In this document: one piece after another, positions 57,352-64,000 of the stretch
Layout: every line of letters starts with the position of its first letter
Numbering within the stretch: position 1 is the stretch's first letter
Origin: Phallusia mammillata
Lineage: Eukaryota; Chordata; Ascidiacea; Phlebobranchia; Ascidiidae
Assembly (NCBI GenBank): GCA_003260075.1
Contig: QLIY01000246.1
Location: 117,753 to 181,752 of the forward strand
Direction: 5' to 3'
Length of the DNA stretch: 64,000 bases
Notes under the pieces: model-generated
The model's database searches: none
What the model saw: only the letters and a program-made list of their open reading frames with translations
Told to the model about the DNA's origin: nothing
Position numbers and translations under genes: made by a program

Positions 57352-60300
57352 TTATGTTAATATGTCCGATGCCTTTTTTGCAATCATGCCCTCCATGGAT
57401 GAAACGTCATTGCACCAATTCTCCAGTTTGTCTTTCATTTTAGAGATCTACCAAAACAGAGTTGTAAGTTTACATTAGTTTTATAGCTCATTGAGTTTCA
57501 CCTGTTGTTTGTCGAGAACCCGCGGTTGCACCCAGGTCATGTGAATCTCCTGTTCCACCTAAAAGCATTCACTGGTTGAGTTTGAGTTTGTTACCATGTT
57601 TGAGTTTGTCACCATAAAACGTTGGTAATACCTGATCAATTGTTCCTCGAACCAAACCAAGCGACATTGCTTTCATCACAAGAATCTCAACCTCGGTTAA
57701 AGGAATCCCTGTTTTTGTGGCTATTTCTTCAAATTGTAGATGTCTGTTGTTGGCTGGTCGAGCAAATGTCATCTAAGGCAACATCTAACTTTACTCCATG
57801 TGCATTAACAACTAGGTGTATGAAATAAGCTATTGCTGCCAGGCATAATGTATGACCAAGTATTGCTCATCCACCAGTTTTATTGTAAACAATCGACGTT
57901 TCGACGTCCTATGCAACTAGGTGTATGTCAAGACAGTTTTAATGTGTCCGGATACACACAAGCCTTCTGGGGGCTATTTTAAGAAAAGATATTGTGTAAA
58001 CAATTAACAGCTTACAGTGGGTATATTTTTAGCATAGCTCTGTAATGCGCTGAGAGTTTTAAAGCAATACCTGATTACTAGGGCAAGTTTTTGCAACTTT
58101 TTTTACAGCTTCCGGCAGCTTCCTAAATACTCAGAATTTATGTAGTATGATGTTATAAGCTGTTTGTGGGAATTTTATGTTGCAACTTTTTTATTTTTCG
58201 TGCAACTTTTATCAAGTATTGCGCAAAATGTAAAGGAGTGATTTAAAAAACACGCTATAAAACTATTTCTAGTATGGTTCTATTCTCTTTGATTTGCATA
58301 ACAAAGAGCTATGTGATGGATTAGCTGCATCTCAATGTTATCTATGGTGCAACAGTTGGCTTGCCAAGCATAAAGCGTTATATAAAAGTGCATTCGTTAT
58401 TTTGCAAGTAAGAAGCGATAACCTTGATATCTGTTAAGATGACAGTCTAAGGCAGGGATTGTCCAACCTGCGGCCTACTAGTCATTTTAACTCCAAGAAG
58501 TATGCATAAATGCAACTTTTGTTGAAATTAAGTGCAACTTTCTCACGTTTTTAGCGCAACAAAAACTTGCCCTACTGATTACACATATTTTTTGTAGGAA
58601 ATATCGTTTATGTGATATTTGTTTCGATAACTTACCTCCATTAAACACAACAACATAATCTTCTGCCTCAACTTCAGTTCATTGGACATTAAATCCGGCT
58701 AAAAACGACAAACGTAATTGTAACTTTTCCCTACAATCAGTGGGTGATATATTCAAACCTGGCCACTCCAGTGGGTTTTAAGTTGGTTCATCTTTTCAAT
58801 GTCACCACTGTTGAAAGCATACAAAAGATCAACCAGCCATTGCCGCGGCGTTTCGCGGAGAGAGTTTAGAACTGGATGCTGCAACTGTAAACAACAGGGA
58901 GACATTTATGGAATTGTTGCGGTGATTTTATTAATCATTCTCACTAGTTCTCCAAAATTGTAAACTTTATTTCCCATCAAACCAGCCAGTCCAAGATTAA
59001 ACGCTCGTTCTTGTTGTTCTGCCACTAGATGGAAAGTAAAATTTGTTGTATTAAATGTGGCAGTATTGCAACCAGCATAACATCAGCTACTGCACGTTTG
59101 TAAATGCTGTGAATTCATTCTTGCAGCATCACAAACCTGGAATGTTTTCCAGTTCCATGCAACCGAGATATCGCAAAGCATCTTTGTAATATTCATTGTG
59201 ATGACACAATACTTGGTGATAATTACTGCAAAGCTCATAAAACCGACTGTGGATGGTTGTGATGCCAGGCAAGTCATTCAACATCTTTTCACTCTCTTCG
59301 ATCACTTTCTACAAAGCAGGTTTAAGAAAAAAGAACCAAATGCAAAATGTTTTCACAAGCAAAACCTTAAGGCGACTTGTATAGGATGTCGGAACAAAAA
59401 TACATTTACCAGAAGAGCTCTATAAACTTGATATTATGCCTGGCAGCAATAGCTTATATAAGCAAAACCTTAGTTTCTTGAAAGTTGTTTGCCAATAAAT
59501 GAATATTTCCAATAGCAGTCGAACACAGTATTGTCGCCTCACTGCTTCCTTTGGTTTTTTCTTTCAGTTTTCCCAAAAACTCCAAGGCTTCCTTGGTATC
59601 TTTTGCAAAGGTGAAAGAAACTTTTATATTGACATTTGACACAGTTCAAATGTTCCTGGTTGTAATTTAACACCAAATTTTTGGACCAGACCACATCAAA
59701 AGTGGCAGTTTTATAGCAACAACCAATAACAATATTCAATATTAGCAACATAACATTACCTGACATTTGTCTGATGACAAACGGGCATAATATTTCAACC
59801 AGTGATAACGGATTTATTTTACTTTCAAAGTCCGAGATAAAATTCTTGTACAAGTCAACAAGGTCTGTTCCCTGCACAAAATAAAGCCAAAACAGTAATG
59901 TCAAAATACACCTAACATTACATGGTGAATAAAGAGTAATTAATCTGCTTAAATGTATAAATATCAATACCTTTTTAAAGTGTTCATGTTGTACAAATGC
60001 TTGAATGACGATTGTAAGTTGATGCCAAGGGGGGGGGGTTTGTACAAGTCAACAAGGTCTGTTCCCTGCACAAAATAAAGCCAAAAACAGTAATGTCAAA
60101 AAACACCTAACATTACATGGTGAATAAAGAGTATTTAATCTGCATTAAAATGTAAATATCAATACCTTTTTAAAATGTTCATGTTGTACAAATGCTTGAA
60201 TGACGATTGTAAGTTGATGCCAAAGTCTGAAAATAAACAGTGTAGAAATAACTGGTACAAGGTATAATGATTAAACTCACTTTTTTGTGTGCAGCTCTTC

Positions 60301-60378
60301 AATCGTTTCCCATTCCTGTTTTAGTTCTTGGGGACAATTTGCCTGACATTCCTTCAGATACTCAGAAACGTTAGGCAT
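57352..60378 (-). CDS. PSMD13: 26S proteasome non-ATPase regulatory subunit 13 (PSMD13/Rpn9)
   Basis: Lid subunit of the 19S regulatory particle, next to the deubiquitinase Rpn11. Eleven minus-strand exons: 60378-60281, 60226-60166, 59871-59760, 59599-59469, 59308-59137, 59018-58945, 58884-58759, 58698-58636, 57772-57632, 57558-57502 and 57447-57352. All junctions are GT-AG and in frame, giving 376 residues, the same as the human protein. Landmarks: [74 protein letters not shown] and [19 protein letters not shown]. The PCI winged helix follows, with [20 protein letters not shown] and [20 protein letters not shown], then [11 protein letters not shown]-like [11 protein letters not shown]. Exon 2 and the start of exon 3 are partly repeated around the G run at 60029; the complete copies listed here give the intact frame. 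Confidence 0.97.
57828..57930 (-). mobile_element. SINE-like dispersed repeat copy (minus strand)
   Basis: Read on the plus strand: GCTATTGCTGCCAGGCATAA, later CGACGTTTCGACGTCCTATG. In the PSMD13 intron between exons starting 57772 and ending 58636. The CTGATGA half is lost. Confidence 0.7.
59374..59460 (+). mobile_element. SINE-like dispersed repeat copy
   Basis: GGCGACTTGTATAGGATGTC, then GGAACAAAAATACATTTACC, AGAAGAGCTCTATAAACTTG and TTATGCCTGGCAGCAATAG. Ends nine bases from the 3' end of PSMD13 exon 4. Confidence 0.8.
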
Positions 60379-62807
60379 TATGAAATTTAGAAAACAAAAC
60401 TTTTTTTGCTATAAATAACAGTTAGCAACCATAAAACTCCAAAAAATTGTGCCGTAAATAATTACGTTGCCGTAGATATACTTTCCTCGGGGGGGGGGGA
60501 ATGATGATCTAAAGAGCCGGCTGATCTGGGACCTTACTGTTTTGCTAACACAAAGGCGGTATGTTTTAGAGTTAGACAAACAAATTTGTTTCTAATTAAT
60601 CATGTTTCCAAAAAAACATGTGAATATTATCTGATAGAGTAAACCTTAAAAATCTGAAAACTTAAAATTAACTTGGGATAAATGTAAACCAACTGTGACT
60701 TCAAATGCGATGAAATTTCTTTCTATTACAGCAGGGGTGTCCAACTCGAACACACGGCCGTGCCAATTTTGGTTTCAAAATATACTCGCGTGCCAACCTT
60801 TGGTGGGGGGGGGGGGCCAAACTGTAAAGCAAAACCTAAGTAGTGACAGACTTTTCTATGGACATTATCAACAAAAAAAATCTTTCAGCTGTTCAAAATA
60901 AGGTTTAGCTGTTTTGTTTGTTCTATTTTTTTAGATTTAGTTGTGCTATGTCGGGTTATCGGTTTTGGAATGATTCAGCATTTTTTGAAAAGCAGTTGCA
61001 TGGAGGAAGGATTTTGAAGAGACACATGTGAATATTGTAAATGATGATCTAAAGAGCCGGCTGATCTGGGACCGGTATGTTTTAGACAAACAAATTTGTT
61101 TCTAATTAATCATGTTTCCAAAAAAACATGGGGGGGGGGTTTGGCGCCATTGATCAAAAGTCGCACCCCTGGCATTTTTTAAAACTCTACGCCTATGGGG
61201 GGGGGGAGTGAGCAACCATAAAACTCAAAAAAAATTGTGCCGTAAATAATTACGTTGCCGTAGATATACTTTCCTCGCATCTTGCAAATATGTTTTTTTT
61301 AGCCAAAATATTTTTTTTGGCCAAACTTTAAAGCAAAATCTAAGTAATGAACGACTTTGCTATGGACATTATCAAGAAAAAAAATCTTTTAGCTGTTTAA
61401 AATAAGGTTTAGCTGTTTTGTTTGTTCTATTTTTTCAGATTGGGGGGGGGGGAATCATGTCCTAAACGTCTTAAAGGCACGGGCTCAATCCGAATATTTG
61501 GCCAATATGTATAACCCTACTGAATGGTTAGAAAAAAATGTCGTCGAGTGCGAGTAAAATTATTTATTATACTCCAGAAACATTTTGTTCTGTTTATGCG
61601 ACACAAGTGCAAATAGCTTGCAAGGGGCACTGGAGTACTTTGTGTAACGTCAAAAACTTATCTTTGTTGAAGTTACGTCGGTTGTAAAATGTATTTCTAA
61701 CTAAACACAATGCGTTTGTAGTCACGTAATTAATTGAACAGACATCGGTTGAAACGCAACATAAATGGCACGTTCACTAACGTTTTAGTATTATGTGGCG
61801 CAACAACTTTCTGAAATAAAAATAATTACATTTTTTGTTAATGTCCATGGGCCAACATTAAACAATGCAAGGGGCTTATAGCCGCTTTGAGATGTTGTTA
61901 GGTAAGTTTGCATTCCTAAGCCGTGTTTAATGTCCGATTGCATAGCACTGCAACGACACAAACTTGAAACGTGAATTGGTTTTACTTTTATTTCCTGCGT
62001 AACAAGTTCTTTAAAAACTAAATCGTTGTTAAAATTACTGATTCGGCAAATCGTCCTTTCGGTATATGCATACGTTATTAGACGCACAGCAAACGTCCCA
62101 ACCACACAAAGAAATGTGTCAAGTGACTATTTACAGTATAATGTGACAGAAACTACAGGCTAAAACACAGAAAAGGTATCGGTATATAGTCGCATATACC
62201 GCCGAAGTATCGTACGGGTACATGTATACTGCACATGGTATAGGTTTTGGCGCTATTGATCAAAAGTCGCACCCCTGGCATTTTTTAAAACTCTACGCCT
62301 ATGGCAAGAAGGCTTTAAATTTTGTCAAAAAAACGAACCATTCACTTAGTGGGTTGTGTAACTTTACTACTGGTAATCTTTACAGAAGTTACAATAAAGG
62401 CCAAGAAGACGCCGCCATTTTGAATACAAAATTGACTCACTTAAAACTTCCCAGAAGAGTTGGATAACCATATGGTCAGAAGTGTATCCGCCTAAAAAGA
62501 CTGAGTTGTTTTTGATGTGCTTCAGATCAATAGAAGCTTCAGCCCCAGATATAAGTGTCTAAAACTCACGATGGTCAAACATTCTCAGCTATTCAATAGG
62601 AACAATTTATCTATTTAACGATAAACCCGATAGTTTAACAACTCGATCCAAATACAAAGGACATGGTTGGCTTTTGGTCGTTTGCCCCGGAAATACTCTG
62701 ATGGGCCTGGGTAAATGCCAGCGCAGCCAAACTTCAGAATATTGGTTGTTGATCACAATGAAATCTGTGTTTATAAATGTCAAAATATAATGATTCCACT
62801 TTCACAG
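60379..62807. other. Repeat-rich intergenic region right of PSMD13
   Basis: A mosaic of segments present twice and separated by G runs. 60421-60488 recurs at 61209-61276, 60500-60620 at 61030-61130, 60817-60945 at 61319-61440, and 61140-61196 at 62243-62303. CAGGGGTGTCCAACTCGAAC near 60733 looks like one end of a hAT-like element. An open frame at 62222-62467 is not recognisable. True gene content cannot be judged until the duplications are resolved. Confidence 0.5.
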
Positions 62808-63152
62808 CTGCGACAACACACGTGACTATGGGTTACAAGACGATGTGTGTGCGCTGCGGAGATTGGAATATTGCAAGGGCGACATCTCTTGTCAGAACAT
62901 AACTCCTTGTGACGGCGGTTGCCCCTCACACTTTCGGTGTCCCAATTCGACTTGTTGGAAACGTTCAACTGTGTGCGATGGCGATCCCTGCAATGACTGC
63001 CCTGCCTTTCAACATTGGAATAACGGTCACGGCTTCAAATGTGTCAAGAACAACCGGACGTGCTTACTTCCGCAAATGTTCCTGCGGGACGGCGTACAAG
63101 ATTGCGATAATGGCTCTGACTTATGCTACACGCCCGAAAATGGTGATGTGAG
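62808..63152 (+). CDS. Exon of a cysteine-rich extracellular protein with LDLa-like repeats (partial)
   Basis: A 345-base exon between acceptor TTTCACAG and donor GAG|GTATGC, open in one frame and starting in phase 2. It encodes about 20 cysteines in 115 residues. Examples: FRCPNSTCWKRSTVCDGDPC and FKCVKNNRTCLLP followed by RDGVQDCDNGSDLC. The F-x-C...C...CDG..DC..GSD..C spacing is that of LDL-receptor class A modules, which bind calcium through the acidic residues. The first module is degenerate. Other exons are not recognised, so the protein is unidentified; a secreted or cell-surface protein is most likely. Confidence 0.6.
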
Positions 63153-63630
63153 GTATGCATATGTTTTACGTCGGTTGTGCTTCATACATTAGCCGACTTT
63201 TGAATACCAATGTGGCGCCCATTTTAATGGATTCCAAAAACCTTCGAAAAATGCACCAACGGCTAGCCACGAAAAATGCTAATTAAGATTATTACGTTTT
63301 CTTTAAAAACACTAAATAAAACTGTACGATATTGGCAAGGTCAAAAGACTCTCGACAAAACTAATAAAGAAACAAGAAAACTTACAAGTCACGTGGTCGA
63401 AACCCACTGGTCAAATATCATCGCCCTAACTTTCTTTAGATTAGTGGTTCTCAACCTTTCGTGAACCGTGACCCCCTAAAAGTAACTTTTGGGTCTCGTG
63501 TCCCCTTTTATGTAACCTTGTAAGACATGTGGCCCCTTAAAAATGTAAATGCAAAACTCGTGTTGGAATTCGGTTCTAATTTCGGCTGAGTAAACAAGAA
63601 TCTGTAATTGTGAAAAACCTCACTATAGAG
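63153..63630. other. Non-coding sequence with a hAT-like end
   Basis: No coding exon. TAGTGGTTCTCAACCTTTCG at about 63442 resembles a hAT left end; a matching right end is not evident before the next element. Confidence 0.4.
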
Positions 63631-63856
63631 CAGTGGTTCTCAAACTCGGTTTTCGGGGCCGCATGCGGCTCCCAACTACTTATTTTGCGACTGCCACCAG
63701 ACCTCAGAAAACCATCAAAGTTTGCTATTTTAGCTTTCAAAGTAATAATCTTTAGTGATTTTCTCAAGGTTTCGTTTTTTTGCGGCTCCCAACACACTTA
63801 AAAAAATACCATTTGGAAAATACCACCCCGACAATAAAAAAGTTTGAGAAGCACTG
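63631..63856. mobile_element. hAT-like MITE
   Basis: Starts CAGTGGTTCTCAAACTCGG and ends AAAGTTTGAGAAGCACTG. Flanks CTATAGAG and CTGTAGAG are an 8-bp duplication with one mismatch. Subterminal GCCGCATGCGGCTCCCAAC. No transposase frame. Confidence 0.88.
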
Positions 63857-64000
63857 CTGTAGAGTAAACAAAATGTGTGTAAAATAGTCGAGTAAATTAG
63901 GGAATAAAGTTGTTTGCAACATACACTTAATTATGCGCATTAAAAAAGAAAATGGCTTTTAGTGGGTGTTTCTGGTGAATCTACACGGGGGGGGGGCTCG

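Larger units (their letters stand above)
43475..63996. repeat. Set of 10-12 base G runs at junctions between duplicated sequence
   Basis: G runs lie at 43475-43484, 44405-44414, 45057-45067, 46018-46027, 47345-47355, 47664-47673, 51555-51566, 60029-60038, 60489-60499, 60805-60816, 61130-61139, 61197-61206, 61442-61452 and 63987-63996. As with the C runs further left, sequence after the run repeats sequence before it, or further along the 60-62 kb stretch. For example, 43485 onward repeats 43306 onward and 60039-60228 repeats 59846-60028. No C run of this kind occurs in this half. Confidence 0.85.

Noticed and set aside
62222-62467. 81-residue frame starting MYTAHGIG
   Set aside because: Part of it recurs at 61140-61196 in a duplicated segment. 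No family recognised, and no clear splice sites link it to the LDLa-like exon.

Overview
The window looks like nuclear DNA of a solitary ascidian of the Ciona type. It is AT-rich, with short exons and short introns. The conserved genes are clearly animal and closest in layout to vertebrate orthologues. Small hAT-like and MITE-like elements are dense, and several overlapping sequence copies differ by a few percent, as expected of alleles in a very polymorphic species. I cannot name the species from sequence alone.

Layout, left to right. (1) 0-2.5 kb: mostly non-coding, with one MITE and a possible last exon of a membrane protein. (2) 2.5-7.8 kb: a single-exon WDR93 gene (minus) head to head with a six-exon LIPT2 lipoyl(octanoyl) transferase gene (plus). 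(3) 9.3-28.2 kb: EFCAB6, a giant EF-hand protein. I could splice it in frame through 33 exons to 1,659 residues. Its introns are full of hAT-type elements, MITEs and minisatellites. (4) 28.2-30.2 kb: intergenic, with a 383-base N gap inside a hAT-like element. (5) 30.9-38.5 kb (minus): an FXR/LXR-type nuclear receptor (NR1H group) in nine exons. A 41-bp minisatellite starts at its last codons. (6) 38.5-46.5 kb: non-coding, with a nested transposon pair at 42-43 kb. (7) 46.5-56.4 kb (plus): a RhoGAP of the ARHGAP18/28/40 group. (8) 57.35-60.4 kb (minus): PSMD13/Rpn9, eleven exons, 376 residues. (9) 60.4-64 kb: repeats plus one exon of a cysteine-rich LDLa-like protein.

The genes do not form one pathway. 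LIPT2 serves mitochondrial lipoylation, WDR93 and EFCAB6 belong to families linked to cilia and sperm, the receptor is a ligand-activated transcription factor, ARHGAP acts on Rho GTPases and PSMD13 is a proteasome lid subunit.

The strongest unexplained signal is structural. About 25 runs of 10-13 C (14.99-40.83 kb) or G (43.47-64.0 kb) occur, and nearly every one separates two near-identical copies of the same local sequence. The copies cut through exons of four unrelated conserved genes. The likeliest reading is unmerged allelic contig ends, with the polarity change near 41-43 kb marking a flipped scaffold segment. Genuine biology of interest includes: the minisatellite grown from the receptor's AF-2 codons; a LIPT2 intron made almost wholly of a MITE; a possible intronic poly(A) isoform of the RhoGAP; a TGACGT-rich minisatellite in EFCAB6; and a dispersed repeat with a covarying CTGATGA-hairpin-GAAAC core.
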